The position numbers and the translations under genes were made by a program. From Flavobacteriales bacterium (GTDB lineage: Bacteria; Bacteroidota; Bacteroidia; NS11-12g; UBA955), in contig CANKVN010000006.1 of the NCBI GenBank assembly GCA_947487055.1, positions 1 through 44,139 on the forward strand: DNA of 44,139 nt. Direction: 5' to 3'. Positions 1 to 7,935 of the stretch are shown one piece after another. The notes under the pieces were generated by a model. The model was not told the DNA's origin. It saw only the letters and a program-made list of their open reading frames with translations, and made no database searches. The first letter of the stretch is position 1; the number at the start of each line of letters is the position of its first letter.

Positions 1-188
1 ACTTCGGTGCCTTTGTGGATATTGGGGTTAAGCAGGATGGCCTGGTACACATTAGCCAAATGTGCGATCGGTTTATCAAGCATCCACTGGAAGTGGTTTC
101 CCTGGGCCAACATGTGAAAGTGCGTGTGATGGAAGTGGACGCCCAGCGCAAAAGAATCAGCCTGACGATGAAGTTTGATCACGCCTAA
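1..188 (+). CDS. tex: Tex-like S1 RNA-binding protein, 3' end only
   Basis: The open frame (codons from base 3) runs to a TAA at 186-188 and encodes about 61 residues of an S1 (OB-fold) RNA-binding domain. It begins [19 protein letters not shown] and ends in [12 protein letters not shown]. This match to the last domain of the Tex/YhgF transcription accessory family is close, including the LVHISQ strand and the closing RKRISLTMK. Tex is a cytoplasmic nucleic-acid-binding protein of about 700-750 residues, so more than 90% lies outside the window. Other S1-domain proteins, such as ribosomal protein S1 or PNPase, could end similarly, but the [11 protein letters not shown] and [10 protein letters not shown] pattern favours Tex. 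No terminator is visible after it. Confidence 0.75.
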   Translation, partial: FGAFVDIGVKQDGLVHISQMCDRFIKHPLEVVSLGQHVKVRVMEVDAQRKRISLTMKFDHA

Positions 189-250
189 GCCACCTGCGGC
201 TGCGGATAATTTTACTTTTGTGTAAATTTCAACCCGTTTTGGCTTATCGA

Positions 251-271
251 TGTTGGCAATACTAGCCAACA
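251..271. promoter_or_regulatory. Inverted repeat in the hutU promoter, candidate operator
   Basis: TGTTGGC (251-257) and GCCAACA (265-271) are perfect 7-base inverted arms around a 7-base spacer. The repeat overlaps the candidate -33 TTG (253-255) and ends 8 bases before the -7 box. That is a natural position for a repressor of a histidine-degradation gene. There is no T-run after it, so it is unlikely to be a terminator for tex. Confidence 0.4.
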
Positions 272-286
272 ATTTAGCTAATTTTG
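253..286 (+). promoter_or_regulatory. Bacteroidota-type promoter of hutU
   Basis: TTG (253-255), a 23-base spacer, and TAATTTTG (279-286) match the Bacteroidota pattern TTG-N(17-23)-TAnnTTTG. The hutU ATG begins at 291, only four bases after the -7 box, so the expected transcription start falls on or next to the start codon. A second TACTTTTG (213-220) lacks a suitable TTG. Confidence 0.6.
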
Positions 287-290
287 CACC

Positions 291-1964
291 ATGTCAAATC
301 TAACCACTTCAGGTCCGCGGGTAATCACCGCGCCAACCGGTTCTACCCTTAACTGCAAAGGCTGGGTGCAGGAAGCTGCTTACCGGATGATTCAAAACAA
401 TTTGGATCCTGATGTGGCAGAAAAGCCTGAAGACCTGATTGTGTATGGTGGTTTGGGCAAGGCAGCGCGCAACTGGGAATCATTTGACCGAATCCTGGAA
501 GCACTGCGCAACCTGGAAGATACTGAAACCCTTATTGTGCAAAGCGGAAAGCCAGTAGCCATTTTGCCAACCCACAAGGATGCACCAAGGGTGCTGATCA
601 GCAACAGCCAGCTGGTGCCAAACTGGGCCAACTGGGATCATTTCCGTGAACTGGAAGCCAAAGGGCTGATTATGTACGGACAAATGACCGCCGGAAGCTG
701 GATTTATATTGGTTCTCAAGGCATTGTGCAGGGAACCTATGAAACCTATGCAGAATGTGCCAGACAGCATTTTGGCGGAACCCTTAAAGGTACTTTAAAC
801 GTAACAGCCGGATTGGGCGGTATGGGCGGCGCACAGCCATTGGCCATTACCATGAATGAAGGTGTAGCATTGGTAGCTGAAGTGGAAGAGTGGCGCATCC
901 GCAAACGCCTGGAAACCCGCTACCTGGACGTGATGAGCCGAGACATAGACGAGGCCATAGACATGGCGCTTGAAGCCAAAGAAAAAGGCGCCGGGGTAAG
1001 TATTGGGGTCCTCTGCAACGCAGTAGATTTGCTGCAAAGGCTCATCGACAGAAACATTACCCCCGATACCCTCACCGACCAAACCAGCGCTCACGACCCG
1101 CTCATTGGTTACTATCCCGAGGAAATGGACGTGGAAGCTGCCGATAAAATGAGGCGTTTGAATCCGGAAAAGTACGTGGAGCTTAGCTATGCAACCATGG
1201 TGCACCACGTGAAACTGATGCTGGAATTGCAAAAACGCGGCAGCATCACTTTTGATTATGGCAATAACCTTCGTGGAAGGGCTTTTGAGAAAGGGTTGAA
1301 AGAAGCCTTCAATTTTCCCGGTTTTGTACCGGCATTTATCCGTCCCTTGTTTTGTGAGGGAAAAGGCCCGTTCCGATGGGTAGCCTTGAGTGGCGATCCG
1401 GAAGATATTTACACCACCGATAGGGCCATTCTGGAGTTGTTTCCGGAAAACGAAAGCCTTAAACGCTGGATGAAGATGGCCAATGAAAAGATCGCGTTTC
1501 AGGGCCTTCCTGCCCGCATATGCTGGCTCGGACAGGGTGAACGCGAAAAAGCCGGTTTGTTGTTCAATGAACTCGTGCGCACAGGCAAGGTGAAAGCGCC
1601 CATTGTTATTGGCCGCGACCACCTGGATACCGGCTCTGTGGCTTCTCCAAACCGGGAAACCGAAGCCATGCTGGATGGCAGTGATGCCATTGCCGACTGG
1701 CCTATCCTGAATGCTTTGGTGAATACCGCCGGAGGCGCAAGCTGGGTGAGCCTTCACCATGGTGGTGGCGTGGGAATGGGATACAGCATTCACTCAGGCA
1801 TGGTCATTGTTGCCGATGGTACCGATGAGGCTGCAGAAAGGCTGAAACGCGTGTTGCACAACGATCCGGGTATGGGTGTAATTCGGCATGCCGATGCGGG
1901 TTACGAAATTGCCAAACAAACATCCATCAAGCACGGGCTGGATCTTGCTGCCCGATTGAAATGA
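291..1964 (+). CDS. hutU: Urocanate hydratase
   Basis: The 557-residue product is full length for urocanase, the NAD-dependent cytoplasmic enzyme that converts urocanate to imidazolone propionate in histidine degradation. The N-terminus carries the family signature [20 protein letters not shown] and then [11 protein letters not shown]. The central NAD-binding part has [12 protein letters not shown] (about residue 172 on), and the C-terminal third has [17 protein letters not shown] and [11 protein letters not shown]. The ATG at 291 is the first in frame and gives the usual N-terminus. No hutH, hutI or formimidoylglutamase gene is nearby, so the pathway must be completed elsewhere. A promoter and a palindrome lie directly upstream. 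Confidence 0.97.
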   Translation: MSNLTTSGPRVITAPTGSTLNCKGWVQEAAYRMIQNNLDPDVAEKPEDLIVYGGLGKAARNWESFDRILEALRNLEDTETLIVQSGKPVAILPTHKDAPRVLISNSQLVPNWANWDHFRELEAKGLIMYGQMTAGSWIYIGSQGIVQGTYETYAECARQHFGGTLKGTLNVTAGLGGMGGAQPLAITMNEGVALVAEVEEWRIRKRLETRYLDVMSRDIDEAIDMALEAKEKGAGVSIGVLCNAVDLLQRLIDRNITPDTLTDQTSAHDPLIGYYPEEMDVEAADKMRRLNPEKYVELSYATMVHHVKLMLELQKRGSITFDYGNNLRGRAFEKGLKEAFNFPGFVPAFIRPLFCEGKGPFRWVALSGDPEDIYTTDRAILELFPENESLKRWMKMANEKIAFQGLPARICWLGQGEREKAGLLFNELVRTGKVKAPIVIGRDHLDTGSVASPNRETEAMLDGSDAIADWPILNALVNTAGGASWVSLHHGGGVGMGYSIHSGMVIVADGTDEAAERLKRVLHNDPGMGVIRHADAGYEIAKQTSIKHGLDLAARLK

Positions 1965-2030
1965 TTTTTGTTAGCCATAGTATTGTTTTAACTCAGCAAG
2001 GGGCAAAATAGCAGGGGCTAAATTCCCTGT

Positions 2031-2744
2031 GTGAAATCCATTTATTTATTTACCGCATCGGTGATTCTCTTGTTTTTTGTAGGATTGTCCATTCAATCAT
2101 CCTGTAAAAAGAAAAGCAACAACAGTTCCACAGATCAGGTCTGGGATATTGAAACCCAGGGTATACCAAAGTTTGCTGTAAATTATATCGATTGCGATAA
2201 AATCAGTAAAATTTCCCGCTACCGATCCTCGGCAGGCCACGATTACAGCGATTTTACCGAATCATGCCGAAGCATGAAACATTATTTCTACCCTAAAGAT
2301 ACGGTAAACTGGACACAAATCCAAATTTATTCGCCTGTGGGAGGCCGTATTACCCGGTTAGAACAAGAATGGGCCGGTACCAAAATCGAAATAGAATCCT
2401 CGGTTCATCCTGCATTTCGTTTCATGATTTTTCATGTAGCACCCATCCGAACATTTAGCCTTGGAGATCAAGTGGAACAGGGCGCTGTTTTGGGCCACCA
2501 CATTGGTTTTGAAACATGGTCTGATATTTCCGTTTTTGTCAATGACCCAACAAAACAGGGGCGGCTGCTATCCTTTTTCGAAACACTTACCGATGAAGCA
2601 TTTGCCCTGTATCAGAATCATGGTATTGCAAGCCGTTCGGATTTAATCATCAGCAAATCCTTGCGCGATCAGTATCCGCTGCAATGCAATGGGGATGGTT
2701 TCACCTCGGCAGATTCACTGGATGTTTGGGTTTCACTGCATTGA
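2031..2744 (+). CDS. Envelope protein with a degenerate LytM/M23-like fold
   Basis: This 237-residue protein starts at a GTG. It has a hydrophobic N-terminal segment (residues 4-22) ending in SSCKKKSNNSS, which resembles a Bacteroidota lipoprotein signal, although the base before the double serine (Q) is atypical. The middle (about 105-165) reads like the lysostaphin-type (M23) beta fold: YSPVGGRITRLEQEWAGTKIEIES, then FMIFHVAP, then GDQVEQGAVLGHH. In active M23 peptidases the last strand carries HxH and an upstream HxxxD binds zinc. Here only one histidine (FHV) sits at the equivalent site, so catalysis is doubtful. It may bind peptidoglycan or regulate a peptidase. It ends two bases before the P-type ATPase start, suggesting co-transcription. 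Fold assignment is by eye. Confidence 0.6.
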   Translation: MKSIYLFTASVILLFFVGLSIQSSCKKKSNNSSTDQVWDIETQGIPKFAVNYIDCDKISKISRYRSSAGHDYSDFTESCRSMKHYFYPKDTVNWTQIQIYSPVGGRITRLEQEWAGTKIEIESSVHPAFRFMIFHVAPIRTFSLGDQVEQGAVLGHHIGFETWSDISVFVNDPTKQGRLLSFFETLTDEAFALYQNHGIASRSDLIISKSLRDQYPLQCNGDGFTSADSLDVWVSLH

Positions 2745-2746
2745 CC

Positions 2747-5227
2747 ATGAATCAGGGGCTTACGCAAACTGAGGCAGATAAACGGTTGTTGCAATTCGGA
2801 TTCAATGAATTAACGTCGATTAAAGCAAAAAAGAACTGGCGCATCGTGCTGGATGTGATGCGCGAGCCCATGTTCCTGCTGCTGATAGGTTGCGGGGTGT
2901 TGTATATGATTATCGGCGATTACCGCGAAGGAATCATACTGGTTGGGGCTTTTACGGTAATTATGGGCATTACCTTTATTCAAACCCGCAAAACCCAAAG
3001 GACGCTGGAAGCCCTTCGTCAATTAACGGCACCACGTGTAATGGTAAGGCGCGACAACGAAACCAGAAGAATTCCCGCCAGGGAGCTGGTTCCGGGTGAT
3101 TTAATGTTGCTGGCCGAAGGCGACAGGATTGCCGCAGATGGCGTGATTTACAGCTGTTCGAATGTGTTAATCGATGAATCCATGCTCACCGGCGAATCTG
3201 CCCCGGTGCCAAAATCTTTGCGGGAAGGTGAAAACATTGTTTATGCCGGAACGCTCATGCTGAAAGGCAGGGCAGAAGTGGAAGTACAGCAAACGGCAAA
3301 CAAATCGGCTGTTGGAGAAATTGCAACCACGCTTGAAAGTATTACCGCCGTTGAAACCAGGCTGCACCAGGAGTTGAAATTTTTAACGAAACGTCTGGCC
3401 ATAGTGGGGCTGGCCCTGAGTGTGCTGGTGATGGTTGTGTTTTACATTACCAGGGGCAATTTGCCTCAGTCAATTCTTATCGGTTTGTCTTCAGCAATGG
3501 CCATAATGCCCGAAGAATTTCCGGTGGTTTTCACCATTTATATGGCCTTGGGTGCCTGGCGCTTGTCAACCAAACAGGTATTGACCCGCAAGCCGTCTGC
3601 TATCGAGACGCTGGGTTCTGCAACGGTGCTGTGCTGCGATAAAACAGGCACCATTACCCAAAACAGGATGCGGGTTAAGTGGGTTTCAGATCAATCCAAT
3701 GTGTTTGGTGAAGCCGATTTTTTTAAGGAGGAATCCCAGGCCCATTCGGTATTGGCGATGGCAGCAAAAGCTTCACAAAATCAATCCCCGGACCCAATGG
3801 AAAAGGCCATCAACAATGCCTGGCAAATGGGTGCAAGCGCCACTGAAGTTGTAGAATTGCCGGTTTGGGAATATCCGCTTGAGCAGCATGCGCTTTATAT
3901 GGCAATGGTTTATCCCGTTTCAGGAAAGCGGCAATTGGATGTTTTTTGCAAAGGAGCCCCTGAGGCCATTCTAACCTTGTGCGGATTGGGAAACCATGTG
4001 GGACAAACAAACATAATCAATCGCTTTGCAGCGGATGGCTGCAGGGTTATTGGGGTTGCCCGTGCATCCTGGTCCGGAGAGCAAATACCTGCCGATATAA
4101 AGTCGTTTGCGTTTGAGTTTGTGGGCTTTTTGGCCCTGCAGGATCCGGTGAGGCCGGAAGTTCCTGCAGCCATGAAGGAATGCATTGCCGCAGGTGTTAG
4201 GCCCGTAATGATTACCGGTGATTATCCTGCAACAGCCATGAGCATTGCCAAGCAGGCCGGGATGCCTGTAAGTGAAGTGATTACTGGCGAAGAACTAAAT
4301 CATATCAGCCAACCAGAATTGGTTGAACGCATCAAGAAACCGGTAATTTTTGCCAGGGTAAGCCCCAGCCAGAAATTAACCATTGTAAAGGCTTTTCAAC
4401 AAGCGGGAGATATTGTGGCCATGACCGGTGACGGTGTCAACGATGCCCCGGCGCTGAAAGCTGCAGATATTGGCATTGCCATGGGAAATAAAGGCACCGA
4501 TGTGGCCCGCGAGGCAGCGTCTTTGGTCTTGCTTGATGATCATTTCGCGTCTATTGTTGGTGCCATTCGCATGGGCCGTAGGATTTATGATAACCTGCAA
4601 AAAGCCATGGGCTTTATTCTAGCAGTGCACATCCCCATCATTGGGCTAACCTTGCTGCCGGCATTTCTGCCCAACCTTCCGCTGCTGCTGCTGCCGCTCC
4701 ACATTGTTTTTCTGGAATTGGTAATAGACCCAGTTTGCGCAATCGCTTTTGAATCTGAATCGGAAGAAAAGGGTGTTATGAACAGGCCACCCCGTAGCAA
4801 ACAGAAAAAATTCTTTAACCTCAATGAGGTGGGTTATGCATTGCTAAATGGATTTGCCGTTCTTCTGATGGTTGCTCTGGTGTATCTTATTAATGTGGGA
4901 GAGGGGCATTCTGCCAACGAAATTAGGGCTGTTGCCTTTGCATCATTGATCCTTGGAATGGCTGTTCTAACCATTTCCGGATTGTCTACATCGCGGAGTT
5001 TTTGGCAAGAACTAACCCATGTAAATGCAGCTGCTGCGGTCATCCTTTCATTGGCGGTATGCTTGCTGGCCGCTGTGTTGTTTATACCTTGGTTGCGGTC
5101 CCTGTTTGGTTTTGAATTGCCCGGCTGGATTCACTTTCAGCATGTGATACTGGAAATTATATTGCTTTTGCTGTTTCTGGAAGGTATCAAGTTTTGGCGA
5201 AAGTATCGGTCTAATCCAATTGTATAA
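2747..5227 (+). CDS. P-type cation-transporting ATPase (P2-like)
   Basis: Starting at ATG 2747 gives 826 residues. An in-frame upstream ATG at 2684 would overlap the previous gene by 61 bases, and the family N-terminus (LTQTEADKRLLQFGFNEL) begins right after 2747. The protein has the actuator TGES (about 148), the phosphorylation motif DKTGT with Asp 298, the hinge TGDGVNDAP (about 560) and about ten membrane helices, six of them C-terminal. There is no heavy-metal-binding domain or CPC motif. Transmembrane helix 4 carries PEEFP rather than the PEGL of calcium pumps, and helix 6 carries ELVIDPVCAIAFE. This is the type usually annotated as a calcium or general cation pump. The ion is not certain from sequence. 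It likely shares a transcript with the preceding envelope protein. Confidence 0.93.
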   Translation: MNQGLTQTEADKRLLQFGFNELTSIKAKKNWRIVLDVMREPMFLLLIGCGVLYMIIGDYREGIILVGAFTVIMGITFIQTRKTQRTLEALRQLTAPRVMVRRDNETRRIPARELVPGDLMLLAEGDRIAADGVIYSCSNVLIDESMLTGESAPVPKSLREGENIVYAGTLMLKGRAEVEVQQTANKSAVGEIATTLESITAVETRLHQELKFLTKRLAIVGLALSVLVMVVFYITRGNLPQSILIGLSSAMAIMPEEFPVVFTIYMALGAWRLSTKQVLTRKPSAIETLGSATVLCCDKTGTITQNRMRVKWVSDQSNVFGEADFFKEESQAHSVLAMAAKASQNQSPDPMEKAINNAWQMGASATEVVELPVWEYPLEQHALYMAMVYPVSGKRQLDVFCKGAPEAILTLCGLGNHVGQTNIINRFAADGCRVIGVARASWSGEQIPADIKSFAFEFVGFLALQDPVRPEVPAAMKECIAAGVRPVMITGDYPATAMSIAKQAGMPVSEVITGEELNHISQPELVERIKKPVIFARVSPSQKLTIVKAFQQAGDIVAMTGDGVNDAPALKAADIGIAMGNKGTDVAREAASLVLLDDHFASIVGAIRMGRRIYDNLQKAMGFILAVHIPIIGLTLLPAFLPNLPLLLLPLHIVFLELVIDPVCAIAFESESEEKGVMNRPPRSKQKKFFNLNEVGYALLNGFAVLLMVALVYLINVGEGHSANEIRAVAFASLILGMAVLTISGLSTSRSFWQELTHVNAAAAVILSLAVCLLAAVLFIPWLRSLFGFELPGWIHFQHVILEIILLLLFLEGIKFWRKYRSNPIV

Positions 5228-5229
5228 GC

Positions 5230-5907
5230 CTAATCCTGTGGGTTCCAGATATCGTCATTTTGCAGGGTACGGTGGGTGCCTTTGTAATAGGTTTTTTGCT
5301 CGTTTGTGTACCAGTGCATTCCAACGGTGAAGCTGATGGTGTTTAGCTGCCATGAATTTGCATAGCGCTCCAGTCCCAAATCAAGGCGATATGCCATATA
5401 GGATTTGGGTTTTGCAGCAATCCATGTGAAGTGAAATGGGAATAGGGTGCTTTTGCCGGCAAATTGCTCCAAGGGCTTATTGCCACTGAGCTGCCAGTAG
5501 GAACTTTCGTGTAGTTTTCTTCTCCAGGCCATGCCTGCGCCAAATTCAATAAACTGATTTTTTGCAAGCGGATTACCCGTGAATTCCAGCGCAACCTGTG
5601 GCACCCCGAAAATTCCCCTTACCGGTTGCAGATTTTTGCCGACGCTGTTTTGCTCAATTTGCATAGCGGCGTATTCCAGCCCCATACCACCGGTGGCTGC
5701 AACCCGGCCTTTCCATGCGGGTGTGCGTGCAAGTGCCCTGCATAGGAACATGCCGGCTGTTTTGTCACTGTAATTGTTGATGTTGCGTTGGGTGCCAATG
5801 CCGGCATCAATGCCAAATGCACCAACCATTGATTGGCCATTTGCGTGGTTGAAAAAGGTATTTCCAGCCAGAACGAATAACCCAAACCACTTGCTTTTAT
5901 GCAGCAT
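5230..5907 (-). CDS. Outer-membrane-like protein of unknown function
   Basis: I chose the ATG at 5905-5907 because it yields a clean signal peptide, MLHKSKWFGLFVLAGNTFF, ending at ...NHANGQ. The longer frame to 5976 would run through the secG terminator. The mature protein of about 200 residues has alternating polar/hydrophobic stretches such as QFIEFGAGMAWRRK, MAYRLDLGLERYAN and TISFTVGMHWY, typical of outer-membrane beta-barrel strands. It vaguely recalls PagL-type acyloxyacyl hydrolases, but I cannot point to catalytic residues, so function is left open. It lies convergent with the P-type ATPase, with two bases between the stop codons, and downstream of the secG terminator, so it probably has its own promoter. 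Confidence 0.7.
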   Translation of the reverse strand: MLHKSKWFGLFVLAGNTFFNHANGQSMVGAFGIDAGIGTQRNINNYSDKTAGMFLCRALARTPAWKGRVAATGGMGLEYAAMQIEQNSVGKNLQPVRGIFGVPQVALEFTGNPLAKNQFIEFGAGMAWRRKLHESSYWQLSGNKPLEQFAGKSTLFPFHFTWIAAKPKSYMAYRLDLGLERYANSWQLNTISFTVGMHWYTNEQKTYYKGTHRTLQNDDIWNPQD

Positions 5908-5946
5908 TACCCAACAAAGATAACGGTTGATGGTGGAGCAGGTCAT

Positions 5947-5972
5947 AAAAAAAGCCGCATTGCTGCGGCTTT
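5947..5972 (-). terminator. Rho-independent terminator of the secG operon
   Basis: AAAGCCGCA (5951-5959) and TGCGGCTTT (5964-5972) form a 9-base-pair stem with a TTGC loop. Read on the minus strand it is followed by a run of T (A 5947-5953 on plus). It starts 18 bases past the secG stop. Confidence 0.9.
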
Positions 5973-5990
5973 CCAATAATAAATTGAAAA

Positions 5991-6305
5991 TTATTTTCCT
6001 TTTTTAGCTTTGATATCGGGCAACTCCTCTGTAGGACCTTGCTCGGTAGGCTGCGCCTTCCTGCTGTTGGCTTCTTTCTGTGATTTGGATACATTGAAAC
6101 TGGCCGCAGCAAGAGATACTACCATGATTAATGCAGCGCCACCCCAGGTAATCTTTTCAACGATATCTGTGGTTTTCTCAACGCCAAAAATCTGGTTTCC
6201 TTGGCTGAAGTTTGAAGCTAGGCCTCCACCTTTTGGGTTTTGAACCAATATAACCAGCATGAGCATGATGGCAATGATGATTCCGAAAATGAGTATGATT
6301 GTCAT
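5991..6305 (-). CDS. secG: Preprotein translocase subunit SecG
   Basis: The 104-residue product has two hydrophobic segments (about 2-20 and 52-70). They flank the conserved SecG loop VQNPKGGGLASNFSQGNQIFG, followed by a charged, low-complexity tail typical of Bacteroidota SecG. It is the small inner-membrane partner of SecYE and helps SecA-driven export. The first four bases of the gene overlap the end of the preceding TPR gene (6302-6305), the usual sign of translational coupling, and a terminator follows. It is the last gene of the operon sigma-54 activator-lptE-TPR-secG. Confidence 0.95.
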   Translation of the reverse strand: MTIILIFGIIIAIMLMLVILVQNPKGGGLASNFSQGNQIFGVEKTTDIVEKITWGGAALIMVVSLAAASFNVSKSQKEANSRKAQPTEQGPTEELPDIKAKKGK

Positions 6306-7435
6306 AGGTTGAATTCGTTACGTGTTTTTTCTATAAGGGATACAAAGTAACTACTTTTTTCGGGAAATTTCAATATCAATCGTTCATAAATGCGTATTGC
6401 ACCTTCTGTATTCCCCTGATTTAGGTAAACACTAGCCAGTGTTTCGGTGGCCAGCTGCTCCGGAAGGTGCTCACTTTTCTTGGCAGCGGTTTCCGGGGTG
6501 AAAAATTCTTTTTTAGGACGGCTTATAGTAGGGTTGTTGGCAATAAAACGGTCTATGAGCTGCTGCTGGTGCGTAGGCTCTTGCTCCGAAACAGGTATTT
6601 CTGTTTCTTCAGCCGCGGTTTCTTCCTCTTGTTGTGCAGCGGGTTGGCCAAGCCAGCTGTAAAAGTCGGTGGGTGGCCCGCTTATTGCTTCCGCCGGTGT
6701 TGGATAAAATTGCTCAATGTTATATTCGTTGGCTGCAGCATGGTGTTCATTTGCCAAAACATCATCTACCTCGAAAAGGGATATTGCTGCAGTTTCAATA
6801 TTGTCTTCTTCTGCCGACATGGGGGTAATCAGACCGCCAACATCCGTTACAATTTCCCCTGAAGCATCATTTTCAATGGTGGGATTTGCCTGAGCGTAAT
6901 CAAGGCCTGTAATGCCCAAAATGGAAGCACCAACGGCAGCGTCAAGGGCTTCTATTTCGTCAAAAACCAAATTCTCTGAATCCTCCGGCTCAAACATGCT
7001 GGATACAGCAGTCTGTTCTTCGATTTGGACTTCTATTTGTATTTCAATTTCCTGCGGAATGGTTTCCAATTCAACCGTTTCAGTAATGGTTTCCACAACA
7101 GCAGATAGCGGTTCAACCTGTATGTCGCGGTCGCTCTCTAAGGGTTCACTGACAGGGATTTCTGTTTCCTGTATTTGCGCAATGTCGGTATTCGCTTTAT
7201 CGGCAGATGCATGTACAAAATCATATAACCACTCGCGGTCGTTCACCCTCAGCGCTGCCTGCTGAACGGCTTCTTCCATGCGGTAATCGCCTGTTTGCCA
7301 GTAATACCTTGCCAGCAACACAAATGGCGTGCTAAAGGCCGGAAACTTCTTGCACAGGGCTTCCAGTTCAAGGGCATCCTGTCCGCTGATGGATACCGGT
7401 TGTTTTACGATATGTGAAAGATGCTCTTGGTTCAC
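6302..7435 (-). CDS. TPR-containing protein of the lptE-secG operon
   Basis: The 377-residue protein has two helical repeat regions and an acidic linker. The N-terminus (about 15-75) contains a repeat-like segment, ALCKKFPAFSTPFVLLARYY. The C-terminus (about 330-377) contains a clear tetratricopeptide repeat, ASVYLNQGNTEGAIRIYERL. Between them is a long, glutamate-, valine- and threonine-rich region of low complexity (EIEIQIEVQIEEQT), probably disordered. No signal peptide is visible, so it is likely cytoplasmic or peripheral. It overlaps lptE by 4 bases upstream and secG by 4 bases downstream, so its role is probably tied to envelope biogenesis. The exact function is unknown. Confidence 0.85.
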   Translation of the reverse strand: MNQEHLSHIVKQPVSISGQDALELEALCKKFPAFSTPFVLLARYYWQTGDYRMEEAVQQAALRVNDREWLYDFVHASADKANTDIAQIQETEIPVSEPLESDRDIQVEPLSAVVETITETVELETIPQEIEIQIEVQIEEQTAVSSMFEPEDSENLVFDEIEALDAAVGASILGITGLDYAQANPTIENDASGEIVTDVGGLITPMSAEEDNIETAAISLFEVDDVLANEHHAAANEYNIEQFYPTPAEAISGPPTDFYSWLGQPAAQQEEETAAEETEIPVSEQEPTHQQQLIDRFIANNPTISRPKKEFFTPETAAKKSEHLPEQLATETLASVYLNQGNTEGAIRIYERLILKFPEKSSYFVSLIEKTRNEFNL

Positions 7436-7935
7436 CAGTCTAGTGCAATGGCAGCAAAAATTTGTTGAACAATATTGTCCGAGATCTCTGCAGAGAGGTT
7501 ATTTTCCACGGCGCTCAAAGATTGGGTTGCGTCGTATGTTCTAAAGAAAGAAAATTCTTTGCTGAAATTCTTTTCAGGATGTTTATCACAAACGAAATCT
7601 ACCCGAACAGCAATGGTCAATTGGTTTTCAGAGGTTCCGATATTGGCAGTTCTGGTGGCGGGTTCGATGCGGTAATCTTTGATAATTCCGCCCATTTTAT
7701 AATCCCCTTCGCCATTGATAAGCTTGAGGCGTGTTTCCGACTGAAACTTTGTTTTTATCTTTTCGGTGAATTGTATGCTGAGTTGTGGGTTTACAATTGC
7801 CGCTTCATTATTGAAGAAATCAACAGAAAAAGTTTGCACGTCCTCCGGGATGTTTGTGCCACGCGGATCGTAAGCCCGGAATAAACTACAGGAACTTAAA
7901 AGCAAGGTCAGTATCAGCAATTTATTCAAGCTCAT
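7432..7935 (-). CDS. lptE: LptE-like LPS transport lipoprotein
   Basis: The 167-residue protein has a short lipoprotein signal, MSLNKLLILTLLLSSC, with the acylated cysteine at residue 16. The body has the LptE/RlpB pattern: NEAAIVNPQLSIQFTEKIKTKF, then a beta section GDYKMGGIIKDYRIEP, then EISDNIVQQIFAAIALDW. LptE plugs the LptD outer-membrane channel that places lipopolysaccharide on the cell surface. The start codon lies inside the last codons of the sigma-54 activator (14-base overlap) and the stop overlaps the TPR gene by 4 bases. LptD itself is not in the window. Sequence conservation in this family is low, so the call rests on pattern plus context. Confidence 0.85.
   Translation of the reverse strand: MSLNKLLILTLLLSSCSLFRAYDPRGTNIPEDVQTFSVDFFNNEAAIVNPQLSIQFTEKIKTKFQSETRLKLINGEGDYKMGGIIKDYRIEPATRTANIGTSENQLTIAVRVDFVCDKHPEKNFSKEFSFFRTYDATQSLSAVENNLSAEISDNIVQQIFAAIALDW

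Noticed and set aside
795-1793. A 332-codon minus-strand open frame opposite hutU
   Set aside because: hutU is an unmistakable full-length gene; the antisense protein shows no family motif and is rich in His, Phe and Gly, as expected from reading biased codons backwards.
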